Source: an uncultured Faecalibacterium sp.
GTDB lineage: Bacteria > Bacillota > Clostridia > Oscillospirales > Ruminococcaceae
Direction of reading: 5' to 3'
Assembly: GCA_934524985.1 (NCBI GenBank)
Contig: CAKSYT010000025.1
Coordinates: 1-20,574, forward strand
DNA: 20,574 bases
Shown here: positions 6,608-14,152 of the stretch, in pieces
Numbering within the stretch: the stretch's first letter is position 1
How the letters are laid out: every line of letters begins with the position of its first letter
The notes under the pieces: model-generated
Database searches by the model: none
The model's input: the letters and a program-made list of their open reading frames with translations, nothing else
What the model was told of the DNA's origin: nothing
Translations under genes and position numbers: made by a program

Positions 6608-6721
6608 ATGAAGGTCAAGCCTTCCGTGAAACCCATCTGCGAAAAGTGCAAGGTCATCCGCCGCAAAGGCCGCGTGATGGTCATCTGCCAGAACCCCAAG
6701 CACAAGCAGCGCCAGGGCTAA
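6608..6721 (+). CDS. rpmJ: 50S ribosomal protein L36 (zinc-ribbon form)
   Basis: A 37-residue protein, the standard size of L36: [19 protein letters not shown] followed by [18 protein letters not shown]. The CxxC pair (C11, C14), C27 and the histidine of NPKHKQ form the C+ type zinc ribbon. L36 sits on 23S rRNA near the GTPase-associated region. AAAGGAGG lies about ten bases before the ATG. It falls between infA and rpsM, its normal place in Firmicutes. The ORF is too short for length-based gene finding but the sequence is unmistakable. Confidence 0.96.
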   Translation: MKVKPSVKPICEKCKVIRRKGRVMVICQNPKHKQRQG

Positions 6722-6733
6722 TTCGGGCGCCTG

Positions 6734-6767
6734 GGGGTCAAGTGCGTAGAGTCCCGGCGCAGACCCC
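6734..6767 (+). promoter_or_regulatory. Bulged hairpin between rpmJ and rpsM
   Basis: GGGGTC (6734-6739) pairs with GACCCC (6762-6767), and TGCG (6743-6746) with CGCA (6758-6761); the left side has a three-base AAG bulge between the two helices. It is followed by no T tract, so it is not a terminator. Its place upstream of rpsM suggests a processing site or a protein-binding leader. Confidence 0.4.
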
Positions 6768-6803
6768 GACACTGACATGGGATGATTTTTGGAGGAAACT
6801 ACT

Positions 6804-7175
6804 ATGGCACGTATTGCCGGCGTTGACCTGCCCCGCGAGAAGCGCGTTCAGGTGGGTCTCACCTACGTTTATGGTATCGGCCAGACCACTGCTAACAAGA
6901 TCCTGGAAGCAACTGGCATCAACCCCGATACCCGCGTCAAGGATCTGACTCTGGACGAAGAGGCTAAGATCCGTGACTACATCGATCAGGCTAACATCCT
7001 CGTTGAAGGCGACCTGCGCCGCAACGTGGCTCTGGACATCAAGCGTCTGGTCGAGATCCAGTCCTTCCGTGGCACCCGCCATCGCAAGAATCTGCCCTGC
7101 CGCGGCCAGCGCACCAAGACCAATGCTCGTACCTGCAAGGGTCCCAAGCGCACTGTCGCAAACAAGAAGAAGTAA
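6804..7175 (+). CDS. rpsM: 30S ribosomal protein S13
   Basis: S13 is in the head of the small subunit and contacts the P-site tRNA and the 50S subunit through bridge B1. The 123-residue product begins [21 protein letters not shown], has the [12 protein letters not shown] helix-hairpin motif, and ends with the basic tail [27 protein letters not shown], which contacts tRNA in known structures. An in-frame TTG at 6789 would add five residues, but it overlaps the GGAGG ribosome site, so ATG 6804 is the start. The rpsK ribosome site overlaps its stop codon. Confidence 0.97.
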   Translation: MARIAGVDLPREKRVQVGLTYVYGIGQTTANKILEATGINPDTRVKDLTLDEEAKIRDYIDQANILVEGDLRRNVALDIKRLVEIQSFRGTRHRKNLPCRGQRTKTNARTCKGPKRTVANKKK

Positions 7176-7189
7176 GGAGGATTTGAGAA

Positions 7190-7600
7190 ATGGCAAGTGC
7201 AAATAACGCCAAGAAGGGCGCAAATGTCCGCATGAAGCGGAAAGAGCGCAAGAACATTGCTGCTGGTCAGGCTCACATCCAGTCTACCTTCAACAATACT
7301 GTCGTTACCATCACCGACCTGCAGGGTAATGCAGTGTCCTGGTGCTCCTCCGGCTCCCTGAACTTCCGTGGCAGCCGCAAGAGCACTCCGTTTGCAGCTC
7401 AGTCTGCTGCTGAGACCGCAGCTAAGGTTGCTATCGAGCATGGCATGAAGACTGTTGAAGTCTACGTCAAGGGCCCCGGCGCTGGCCGTGAGTCCGCTAT
7501 CCGTGCGCTGCAGGCTACCGGTCTGGAAGTCACCCTGATCAAGGACGTGACTCCCATCCCCCACAACGGCTGCCGTCCCCCGAAGCGCCGTCGTGTCTGA
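7190..7600 (+). CDS. rpsK: 30S ribosomal protein S11
   Basis: S11 forms part of the platform and the mRNA exit region of the 30S subunit. The 136-residue protein has the family blocks [58 protein letters not shown] and the C-terminal [18 protein letters not shown]. The basic N-terminal extension ([23 protein letters not shown]) is a little longer than in short S11 proteins but common in Gram-positives. AAGGAGG overlaps the rpsM stop codon, so the two genes are closely coupled. Confidence 0.97.
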   Translation: MASANNAKKGANVRMKRKERKNIAAGQAHIQSTFNNTVVTITDLQGNAVSWCSSGSLNFRGSRKSTPFAAQSAAETAAKVAIEHGMKTVEVYVKGPGAGRESAIRALQATGLEVTLIKDVTPIPHNGCRPPKRRRV

Positions 7601-7620
7601 TCGAAGGAGGAAATTGAATT

Positions 7621-8223
7621 ATGGCAAAGAATACGCAGCCTATCGCAAAGCGTTGCAAGGCCCTGGGCATTTCTCCTGCGGTCATGGGCTATGCAAAGAA
7701 GAATACCACCCGCAACTCCAACGGCAACGTCCGCAAGAAGCAGTCTGAGTACGCATCTCAGCTGAAGGAGAAGCAGAAGGTCAAGTTCATCTACGGCGTT
7801 CTGGAGAAGCAGTTCCACAACGCTTACCTGAAGGCAGAGGCTCGCCCCGGCAAGACCGGTGAGAACCTGCTGCAGATCATGGAGTGCCGTCTGGACAACG
7901 TCGTGTTCCGTCTGGGCTTTGCTCAGACCCGCCGCGACGCTCGTCAGCTGGTGTCTCACGCTCACTTCACCGTCAACGGCAAGAAGGTCAACATCCCCTC
8001 TTACCAGGTGAAGGCCGGCGATGTGATCGAAGTGCGCGAGTCCAGCCGCAGCTCTGCAAAGTTTGCAAAGCTGACCGGTGCCGAGGCTCCCGTCGTGGCT
8101 CTGCCCGCATGGCTGAACCGCGAGACCGGTTCTCTGAAGGGCGTTGTCGCTAAGCTGCCCGAGCGCAGCGATATCGACTACGAAGTCGCAGAGCACCTCA
8201 TCGTCGAGCTGTACTCCAAGTAA
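7621..8223 (+). CDS. rpsD: 30S ribosomal protein S4
   Basis: S4 nucleates assembly of the 16S rRNA 5' domain and lines the mRNA entry channel; in several bacteria it is a translational repressor of its own operon. The 200-residue product has the N-terminal domain (residues 1-90) and the S4 RNA-binding fold MECRLDNVVFRLGFAQTRRDARQLVSHAHFTVNGKKVNIPSYQVKAGD around residues 87-135. The N-terminus has only one cysteine (C12), so this is a zinc-free variant. GAAGGAGG lies upstream. Position between rpsK and rpoA is the ancestral alpha-operon order, unlike Bacillus where rpsD is elsewhere. Confidence 0.97.
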   Translation: MAKNTQPIAKRCKALGISPAVMGYAKKNTTRNSNGNVRKKQSEYASQLKEKQKVKFIYGVLEKQFHNAYLKAEARPGKTGENLLQIMECRLDNVVFRLGFAQTRRDARQLVSHAHFTVNGKKVNIPSYQVKAGDVIEVRESSRSSAKFAKLTGAEAPVVALPAWLNRETGSLKGVVAKLPERSDIDYEVAEHLIVELYSK

Positions 8224-8231
8224 TCCATTAA

Positions 8232-8251
8232 GAAGGCCGTGCCTTCCTTTT
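8232..8251 (+). terminator. Weak terminator/attenuator-like hairpin after rpsD
   Basis: GAAGGC (8232-8237), loop CGT, GCCTTC (8241-8246), then CTTTT. The six-bp stem is short, so it would stop transcription only partly. It could reduce rpoA-rplQ relative to the upstream ribosomal genes or simply mark an RNA end. Confidence 0.35.
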
Positions 8252-8297
8252 GGATGGTACGCTTTCGCATTCTTTTTTGAAAGAATTCAATAATGGG

Positions 8298-8313
8298 CCG
8301 GTGGAAACACCGG
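8298..8313 (+). promoter_or_regulatory. GAAA-tetraloop hairpin next to the rpoA ribosome binding site
   Basis: CCGGTG (8298-8303) and CACCGG (8308-8313) close a GAAA tetraloop, extended by G-U pairs, and end six bases before AAGGAGG at 8320-8326. A GNRA loop this close to the Shine-Dalgarno sequence could act as an RNA stability element or regulate rpoA translation. Confidence 0.45.
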
Positions 8314-8334
8314 TTTGACAAGGAGGGCATAGAT

Positions 8335-9291
8335 ATGATGGAGATTGAACGTCCCAAGATCGAAACGGCAAGCCTGTCCCCGGACGGCCGCTACGGCAAA
8401 TTCGTGGCAGAACCTCTGGAGCGTGGCTTTGGCATCACACTGGGCAATAGCCTGCGTCGTGTGCTTCTTTCCTCTCTGCCCGGTGTCGCCGTGACCAGCG
8501 TCAAGATTGACGGTGTGGTCCACGAGTTCTCCACCATTGAGGGCGTCAAGGAAGACGTTACCGAAATTGTCCTGAACCTGAAGGGTATTGCTGCAAAGCT
8601 GTACACTGATGGTCCGAAGACAGTGCGTGTTGAGGCAGTTGGTCCCTGTGAGGTCACTGCTGACAACATCAAGCAGGGCGACGACATCGAAATTCTGAAC
8701 CCTGAGTGGCACATTGCAACTCTGGGCGAGGGTGCCAAGCTCGTTATGGAGCTGACTTTCGACAAGGGTCGCGGCTATGTGCCCGCAGAGCGCAACAAAC
8801 AGGCTATCATCGAGAAGAACGATATCAACACCCTTCCCGTTGACAGCATTTACACCCCTGTGCTCAAGGTGAATTATAACGTCGAGAGCACCCGTGTTGG
8901 ACAGGCCATTGATTACGACAAGCTGACCATTGAGGTTTGGACCGATGGCACGATCAACGCACAGGAGGCCGTTTCTCTGGCTGCCCGTGTGCTGACCGAG
9001 CACCTGAACCTGTTCGTCAACCTGTCGGACGAGGCCGCCGGCGCTGAGATCATGGTAGAAAAGACCAACGACGACAAGGAGAAGGCTCTGGAGATGACCA
9101 TCGAAGAGCTGGATCTGAGCGTGCGTTCCTTCAACTGCCTGAAGCGCGCAGGCATCAACACGGTGGAAGATCTGGTCAGCAAGAGCGAGGACGAGATGAT
9201 GAAGGTCCGTAACCTCGGTCGCAAGAGCCTGGAGGAAGTCATGGCTAAGCTGGACTCCCTCGGCTTCAAGCTGAACACGGATGACGAATAA
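8335..9291 (+). CDS. rpoA: RNA polymerase alpha subunit
   Basis: The alpha dimer scaffolds RNA polymerase assembly, and its C-terminal domain binds UP elements and activators. The 318-residue product has the N-terminal assembly domain ([23 protein letters not shown] near residues 28-50), the [18 protein letters not shown] region near 190-208, a linker, and the alpha-CTD ([26 protein letters not shown]... then [12 protein letters not shown], about residues 257-307). The frame is open upstream to an ATG at 8293. AGGAGG at 8321-8326 selects ATG 8335; ATG 8338 is also possible and removes one residue. Both upstream hairpins lie in the 111-base gap after rpsD. Confidence 0.97.
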   Translation: MMEIERPKIETASLSPDGRYGKFVAEPLERGFGITLGNSLRRVLLSSLPGVAVTSVKIDGVVHEFSTIEGVKEDVTEIVLNLKGIAAKLYTDGPKTVRVEAVGPCEVTADNIKQGDDIEILNPEWHIATLGEGAKLVMELTFDKGRGYVPAERNKQAIIEKNDINTLPVDSIYTPVLKVNYNVESTRVGQAIDYDKLTIEVWTDGTINAQEAVSLAARVLTEHLNLFVNLSDEAAGAEIMVEKTNDDKEKALEMTIEELDLSVRSFNCLKRAGINTVEDLVSKSEDEMMKVRNLGRKSLEEVMAKLDSLGFKLNTDDE

Positions 9292-9318
9292 CTAAAATAA
9301 TTTAAGGAGTGAAACGGG

Positions 9319-9660
9319 ATGCCCGGTACCAGAAAGCTCGGTAGAACCAGCGACAGCCGCAACGCTATGATGCGCGCTATGGTTACCTACCTGTTAGAGA
9401 ATGGCAAGATTGAGACCACTGTCACTCGCGCTAAGGACGTTCGTTCCATGGCCGAGAAGATGATCACCCTTGGCAAGGCCAGCGACCTGCACACCAAGCG
9501 TCAGGTCTACGCCTACATCACCAAGGAAGATGTTGCAAAGAAGCTGTTTGACGAGATCAGCCCCAAGTACGCTGACCGCAACGGCGGCTACACCCGCATC
9601 ATCAAGATCGGCGCTCGCCGCGGCGATGCAGCTGAGATGGCAGTTCTGGAGCTCGTCTGA
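9319..9660 (+). CDS. rplQ: 50S ribosomal protein L17
   Basis: L17 lies near the peptide exit tunnel on the 50S surface. The 113-residue protein has the full family pattern: [38 protein letters not shown] at the N-terminus, [38 protein letters not shown] at the C-terminus. TAAGGAG precedes the ATG by about nine bases. It is the last gene of the alpha operon here, as in most bacteria, and is followed by a strong terminator. Confidence 0.97.
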   Translation: MPGTRKLGRTSDSRNAMMRAMVTYLLENGKIETTVTRAKDVRSMAEKMITLGKASDLHTKRQVYAYITKEDVAKKLFDEISPKYADRNGGYTRIIKIGARRGDAAEMAVLELV

Positions 9661-9692
9661 TCCTGCTCTGACTGTTTGATACAGTAACAAGG

Positions 9693-9732
9693 GAAACCAT
9701 TGCACAGCTTTTGTGCAGTGGTTTCTTTTTTT
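9693..9732 (+). terminator. Terminator after rplQ
   Basis: GAAACCATTGCACA (9693-9706) pairs with TGTGCAGTGGTTTC (9712-9725), 14 bp with one G-U pair and a 5-nt loop, then seven T residues (9726-9732). This is the strongest intrinsic terminator in the window and ends the infA-rplQ unit. Confidence 0.92.
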
Positions 9733-9748
9733 GTTTATAGGGGATTAC

Positions 9749-10115
9749 CCCCTCAGTCAAAGCCTGCGGCTTTGCCAGCTCCCCCAAGGGGGAGCAAGCC
9801 CTCTCAGGCGCTCCCGCGCCAGATTCCCCCTTTTGTCACCTGCGGTGACATCTTCCCCCGGAGCGGGGGAAGTCTTTCCTCTCAGGGAGAGCCAAGCCGT
9901 TAGCCTCGATGCTAAAGTATTAGGCATAATGAAGAAGCTTCCGGCAGTGCACTTGCCTCTCCCTTTGGGAGAGGTGGATTTGCGAAGCAAAGACGGAGAG
10001 GGCGCACGCCGTTAGTCTCGCTATTAAAGTTCAGATGTAATAAGAAACTTTCCCGCCATGCCAAAGGCTCCCTCCCAGAGGGAGCTGGCAAAACCGTCAG
10101 GTTTTGACTGAGGGA
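9749..10115. repeat. TIR-bounded intergenic element, family 2 copy A (about 367 bp)
   Basis: Starts CCCCTCAGTC...GCCAGCTCCC and ends with the near-complement GGGAGCTGGC...GACTGAGGGAG. Each terminal repeat contains a small hairpin that differs between ends: AAAGCC-TGC-GGCTTT (9759-9773) and AAAACC-GTCA-GGTTTT (10090-10105). The interior has more hairpins, including GTCACC-TGC-GGTGAC (about 9835-9850) and TTTGC-GAA-GCAAA (about 9978-9990). It shares 'ccctctcaggcgctcccgcg' and 'aagccgtta', 'gaagcttccggcagtgc' with the copy at 20339. No transposase is present; it looks like a non-autonomous MITE-like element. Confidence 0.75.
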
Positions 10116-10118
10116 GTT

Positions 10119-10433
10119 CAGCCCATTGAAAGCCTGCCAAAAATTTCCCCGCAGCGCCGCGCTTTCGCAGAAAGCGGCGCTGCACCTGCTGTTTCCCTCC
10201 ACGACCCCTCCCGTGAAAAAGTAGTTTCGAAACGCCCGCAGGCGTTTCGAAACTACAAATAAAAATAATCTTTCCGCTGAATATGCGCAAAGTGCAACGA
10301 CGACGACCGCCGCCAGTGGCGGAAACAGGGAGGAGTTGTTGGGGCAGCGGCCAGCAAGACGCAAGTGCCGCCCAAGGCACGAAGCGGATGCTGGGTGCCG
10401 CAACCCGATAGCGGAGGCCATTCAAAATCGTCC
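10119..10433 (+). repeat. Variable-stem hairpin element, copy 3 (long form)
   Basis: The most complete copy: GC-rich hairpin at 10151-10183 (loop GCA); tcc.ccacgacccctcccgtgaaaaa; the variable hairpin at 10221-10256, arms GTAGTTTCGAAACGCC and GGCGTTTCGAAACTAC around CGCA; aaataaaaataatctttccgctga; the body of about 130 bp; and GCGGAGGCCATTCAAAATCGTCC at the end. It abuts the family 2 element on its left. A minus-strand reading frame crosses it but is not supported as a gene. Confidence 0.88.
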
Positions 10434-10483
10434 CACGTGCAAGCGCCAGATATGCCCACCCCCTTTTTTGTGTCCGCAAAGTG

Positions 10484-10492
10484 TGGTATACT
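10484..10492 (+). promoter_or_regulatory. Extended -10 promoter for the lipoprotein/two-component unit
   Basis: TGGTATACT (10484-10492) matches the extended -10 consensus TGnTATAAT with one difference. No good -35 box at 16-18 bases is visible, which is tolerated by extended -10 promoters. It lies about 40 bases before the lipoprotein start and after the repeat block. Confidence 0.5.
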
Positions 10493-10530
10493 GAAAATAG
10501 CATTTTATGCCCGGAAGGAGGTTGACCGGT

Positions 10531-11844
10531 ATGAACAGGACCCGCAGGCTGCGGCTGGTGCTGTGCACGCTGCTGTGCTTTGTGCTGTGCAGCTGCCAGA
10601 CCGTGCTGCCGGCCAACGAAAAAGCACAGGTAGAAGAATTGCTGCGTGCCCCGAAACTTTCCGGCGATTACGGTGCGCTGCAAACTGCCCTGAACGACTG
10701 GCTGGGGGAGAGCGCCCAGCTGAAATATCCCATTCAGGGCGAGCTGCTTTCCCCCTTTGTGCTGCAGGACTTGGACGGCGACGGCCAGCAGGATGCGGCG
10801 GTGCTGTATACTACCGCCCAGACCGCCAACGTCTGCGTGGCCATTTTGCAGCGGGACGACGCCGGAAGCTGGCAGGTGCGCCAGAGCGTGGAAGGCCTTG
10901 CCGAAACGGTGGAGAACGTCAGCCTTGCCCAATTGCAGGATACAGACAGCTGCCAGCTGGTGGTGGGCTATACCGCCGCGCAGAATGATCACTATCTGGC
11001 GGTGTACTCCTATCAGGACGGCACCCTGTCCACCATTCTGGAGCAGCAGTACGAGCAGTATCTGGTGGAAAATATCACCGGCGGCAGCAGTCAGGATCTG
11101 ATCCTGATGTCCACGCAGGAGGACGGCAGCGTGCAGATCGAGCTGCTGACCGCAGACCGCAAGGGCAGCTTCCGGCAGGTGGCAGTCAACGGCCTTTCCG
11201 CAGATAAGTTCTCCGGCTGCGCCTCGGTGGCGGCGGGCGCAGGCGCAGATGGGCGGCACTATCTGGTGCTGGACGGCTGGACCGGCATTTCCGGCAACAA
11301 TCTGGCCTCGGTTCTGCTGTGCTACGATGAGAACAGCCAGCAGATGGTGCCCGCCACACGGATCAGCAGCCAGCGGCTGTATAACGCTTCCCTGCGCAAC
11401 GTGCCCACGCTGGTCAGCCGGGATCTGGACGGGGACGGCATCGTGGAGATCCCCACCCAGCCGGACGAGGCGGGTCTGCTGAACCTGAGCCAGAGCCGCC
11501 GCATGGACTTTATCGTCTGGATGGACTACACCAGCAGCCACCCGGAAAAAAGCTTTGGCCTGCTGGACGAGGAGACCAACTGTTATATCGAGCTGCCCGC
11601 CGAGTGGGAGGGAAACCTGAAACTGACCGACAACGAGGAATATGACGGCGCAGTGGAGCTGCGCACGGTGGACGAGGATCAGCTGGTGCTGACGGTACGG
11701 CTGGCAAGGACCTCGGCCAACTCCACCGGCTGGACCCGGCTCGGCGTGGTGGCGTCCCGTCAGGTGCAGGCCAAAATGGGCCCGGGCGTTTTGCTTGCCG
11801 ACACAAACTACCGCCTTTCCAAGGCGTTGTATCTGCTGAATTAA
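10531..11844 (+). CDS. Predicted lipoprotein with DxDGDG calcium-type loops
   Basis: A 437-residue protein with no assigned function. The N-terminus has a positively charged n-region (MNRTRRLR), a hydrophobic stretch and a lipobox-like LCSC at about residues 18-21, so it is probably exported and lipid-anchored. Two DLDGDG motifs (about residues 80-85 and 298-303) resemble the calcium loops of FG-GAP/VCBS beta-propeller repeats, and the text between them is rich in short beta-strand-like segments. The ATG at 10531 is chosen over that at 10507 because AAGGAGG lies between them. It ends 17 bases before the response regulator gene, so it probably belongs to the signalling operon, perhaps as an envelope sensor partner. 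That role is inference. Confidence 0.85.
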   Translation: MNRTRRLRLVLCTLLCFVLCSCQTVLPANEKAQVEELLRAPKLSGDYGALQTALNDWLGESAQLKYPIQGELLSPFVLQDLDGDGQQDAAVLYTTAQTANVCVAILQRDDAGSWQVRQSVEGLAETVENVSLAQLQDTDSCQLVVGYTAAQNDHYLAVYSYQDGTLSTILEQQYEQYLVENITGGSSQDLILMSTQEDGSVQIELLTADRKGSFRQVAVNGLSADKFSGCASVAAGAGADGRHYLVLDGWTGISGNNLASVLLCYDENSQQMVPATRISSQRLYNASLRNVPTLVSRDLDGDGIVEIPTQPDEAGLLNLSQSRRMDFIVWMDYTSSHPEKSFGLLDEETNCYIELPAEWEGNLKLTDNEEYDGAVELRTVDEDQLVLTVRLARTSANSTGWTRLGVVASRQVQAKMGPGVLLADTNYRLSKALYLLN

Positions 11845-11861
11845 GGAATGGAGGATGCTGC

Positions 11862-12566
11862 ATGGTACGAGTGCTTGTTGTAGAAGATGAAGCCAATATC
11901 CGCGATATGATCGCCCTGAACCTGCGCCATGCGGGGATGGAGGTGGTGGAGGCCGAAAGCGCCGAAGCCGCCCTGCCGCTGCTGGCGCAGAAGCCCGGCT
12001 GCGATGCCGCCATTCTGGACGTGATGCTGCCGGGCATGAACGGGTTCTCGCTGTGCGAGACCATCCGCCGCACCGACCAGCAGATCGGCATCATCATCCT
12101 CAGCGCCAAGGGGCAGGAGCAGGATAAGATTCGCGGGCTGTCCATTGGCGCAGACGATTACATGACCAAGCCCTTCAGCGTCAGCGAGCTGCTGGCGCGT
12201 GTGGAGGCGTTGTGCCGCCGGGTCATCCGCACCAAGGAAGGAGACGGCAGAGAGAACACCCCGCTGGGCACCCTGACCAGCGGCGAGTTTGTGCTGGACG
12301 AGAACCGCCGCGTGCTGCTGAAAGCCGGTCAGCCCATCGAGCTGACGCAGGTGGAGTTCCAGATCATGGAGCTGTTCTTCCGCAACCCGGGCACCGCGCT
12401 GGTGCGCGAAAAGATCCTGAAAGGGGTCTGGGGAGAGAACTACTTCGGCGATGTAAAGATCGTGGATGTGAACATCCGCCGCCTGCGCATGAAGGTAGAG
12501 GACGAGCCCAGCCATCCTGCCCACATCATGACCGTGTGGGGTTATGGTTATCGGTGGGAAGAGTAA
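11862..12566 (+). CDS. OmpR/PhoB-type response regulator
   Basis: A 234-residue DNA-binding regulator. The receiver domain (residues 1-115) has the acidic pair E8/D9, the phosphoacceptor D53 (AILDVMLPGMNGF), S81 in the Thr/Ser position and K103 (MTKPFS). The winged-helix effector domain (about residues 130-232) shows LTQVEFQIMELFFRNPG, the recognition-helix region and the final VWGYGYRWEE typical of the OmpR family. The kinase that follows is the likely phosphodonor. GGAGG at 11850-11854 supports the ATG. The target genes are unknown; PhoP/WalR-like specificity cannot be decided from sequence alone. Confidence 0.95.
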   Translation: MVRVLVVEDEANIRDMIALNLRHAGMEVVEAESAEAALPLLAQKPGCDAAILDVMLPGMNGFSLCETIRRTDQQIGIIILSAKGQEQDKIRGLSIGADDYMTKPFSVSELLARVEALCRRVIRTKEGDGRENTPLGTLTSGEFVLDENRRVLLKAGQPIELTQVEFQIMELFFRNPGTALVREKILKGVWGENYFGDVKIVDVNIRRLRMKVEDEPSHPAHIMTVWGYGYRWEE

Positions 12567-12570
12567 AAAT

Positions 12571-12623
12571 GTGATTCAGGAAAGTCCTACGGACTTTCCT
12601 GAATCACAAAAAAATATTTTTTT
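12571..12623. repeat. 17-bp perfect hairpin plus A7-TA-T7 palindrome inside the two-component operon
   Basis: GTGATTCAGGAAAGTCC (12571-12587) pairs perfectly with 12591-12607 around a TAC loop. Directly after is the 16-base palindrome A7-TA-T7 (12608-12623). The T run starts ten bases after the stem, so it is not a standard plus-strand terminator. It separates regulator and kinase genes and may attenuate or process the transcript. Confidence 0.75.
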
Positions 12624-12656
12624 ATTATCTATACTCACCGAAAGGAGGACACTGTT

Positions 12657-14081
12657 ATGCGAAGCGGTATCACCCGCCGCTGGCTGCGGGGCAACCTGCT
12701 CATCACTGTACTGGTGGTGCTGCTGGCCGAGGCGATGTTTCTGTACAGCTATACCCGCAGCTACTACGGCAGTGTGCAGCAGATCATGTACCGGCGGTTC
12801 TCCTCGGTGACCGGTCAGCTGAAAATGTATACCGGCGATACCGCCCAGAGCGCCGCCGCCAGCCGCAGTCTGGCGCTGCGGCGCATGGTGGAACAGTTTG
12901 CCGATAAGGATAAATACGAGTTCATGCTGCTGGACAGCTACGGCGGCGTCATCGCCTCCTCCAGCGGTACGGACGCGGAGGGCATCGTCAGCAGCAGGGA
13001 CTTTGAACAGGCGCTCGGTGCGCCGGACGGTCTGGGCGTGGCGGTGTACCGCACCCAGTCCGGCGAGATGGTCATGGCGGCCTGCTCGCTGGTACCCTAC
13101 GATGCCGAGGACGTGGCTGCTCTGCGGCTGGTCACCAGTCTGGCGCTGGTGGAGCGGCAGCTCAAAAACGCTGTCATCGTCAGTGTGTTCATTGCGGTGG
13201 CAATTTTGCTGTTTACGGTCATGTCCGGGCTGTACTTTGTGCGGGGCATCGTGGTGCCGCTGGGGCAGGTGGAGCGCACCGCCGCCGGCATCGCCCGGGG
13301 CGAGCTGGATGTGCGTCTGCCCCTGACCGGCGACCCCCACGACGAGGTGGACCGGCTGCGCGGCACCATCAACCAGATGGCCGAGGGGCTGGAAGAGACC
13401 GAGAAGATGAAGAACGAGTTCATCAGTTCGGTGTCCCACGAGCTGCGCACCCCGCTTACCTCCATCCGGGGCTGGGTGGAGACCTTGATGACCTTGGACG
13501 ACCCCACCGACGAGAACTACCGCAAGGGGCTGGAGATCATCAACAACGAGACCGGGCGGCTGAACAACATGGTGGAGGAGCTGCTGGATTTCAGCCGCCT
13601 GCAGAACGGACGCATCCGCATGGAGTGCCGCCCGCTGGACTTGGTGGCAGAGCTGACCGATGCGGTGCTCTTCTGCGAAGCGCGCATCCGGCAGGAGGGG
13701 CTGCTGCTCCACTACACCGAACCGGAGGAGATGATCCCCGTCTACGCCGACCCGGACCGTCTGCGGCAGGTGTTCATCAATATTCTGGACAACGCCATCA
13801 AATACTCCGCCCCCGGCGGGCGCATCACGGTCAAGCTGTGGGCAGGGGAGTACAAAGCCTTTGTGGAAATCATTGATCAGGGACGCGGCATCCCGCCGGA
13901 GGATCTGGAAAACGTAAAGACCAAGTTCTACAAGGGCAGCAACTCGGTGCGCGGCAGCGGCATCGGTCTGGCGCTGGTGGATTCCATCATGACCGCACTG
14001 GACGGCACGCTGGATATCAAGAGCACCCTCGGGCGCGGAACCGTGGTCACCTTGGGTCTGCCGCTGTACCATAAGGCGTGA
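12657..14081 (+). CDS. Membrane sensor histidine kinase
   Basis: A 474-residue kinase with full architecture. TM1 at about residues 13-30; an extracytoplasmic sensor region of about 140 residues (31-170) with a PAS/dCACHE-like look (FMLLDSYGGVIASS); TM2 at 171-195; HAMP at about 196-248; HisKA with phosphoacceptor H261 (SSVSHELRTPLTSI); HATPase_c with N box FINILDNAIKYS (373-384), G1 DQGRGIPPE (408-416) and G2 GSGIGLALV (433-441). All catalytic residues are present. The ATG follows AAAGGAGG. The 90-base gap after the regulator gene holds a perfect hairpin. Partner of the regulator at 11862; the signal is unknown and may involve the lipoprotein. Confidence 0.95.
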   Translation: MRSGITRRWLRGNLLITVLVVLLAEAMFLYSYTRSYYGSVQQIMYRRFSSVTGQLKMYTGDTAQSAAASRSLALRRMVEQFADKDKYEFMLLDSYGGVIASSSGTDAEGIVSSRDFEQALGAPDGLGVAVYRTQSGEMVMAACSLVPYDAEDVAALRLVTSLALVERQLKNAVIVSVFIAVAILLFTVMSGLYFVRGIVVPLGQVERTAAGIARGELDVRLPLTGDPHDEVDRLRGTINQMAEGLEETEKMKNEFISSVSHELRTPLTSIRGWVETLMTLDDPTDENYRKGLEIINNETGRLNNMVEELLDFSRLQNGRIRMECRPLDLVAELTDAVLFCEARIRQEGLLLHYTEPEEMIPVYADPDRLRQVFINILDNAIKYSAPGGRITVKLWAGEYKAFVEIIDQGRGIPPEDLENVKTKFYKGSNSVRGSGIGLALVDSIMTALDGTLDIKSTLGRGTVVTLGLPLYHKA

Positions 14082-14118
14082 GCAGTGCCCCCAGAACACA
14101 GATTTTGTCACATTTGTG

Positions 14119-14152
14119 TGCTAGAATAAGCTTTGCCCGGGTCTTGACCCGG
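14119..14152 (+). promoter_or_regulatory. Extended -10 promoter and inverted repeat before DUF1385 gene
   Basis: TGCTAGAAT (14119-14127) resembles an extended -10 promoter; TTGTCA at 14105 is too close to act as its -35. Ten bases downstream is a perfect inverted repeat CCGGGTC-TT-GACCCGG (14137-14152) within the predicted 5' end of the transcript. It could be an operator or a 5' hairpin. Confidence 0.4.

Noticed and set aside
9749..10115. tRNA or other known RNA gene within the GC-rich palindromes
   Set aside because: No cloverleaf with a T-loop GTTCRANNC and acceptor stem was found. The pairings are simple inverted repeats shared with the element at 20339.
12576..14111. A 511-codon minus-strand open frame across the histidine kinase
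   Set aside because: It mirrors the kinase gene, has a His/Gln-rich composition typical of the antisense of GC-rich coding DNA, and has no ribosome site or family motif.
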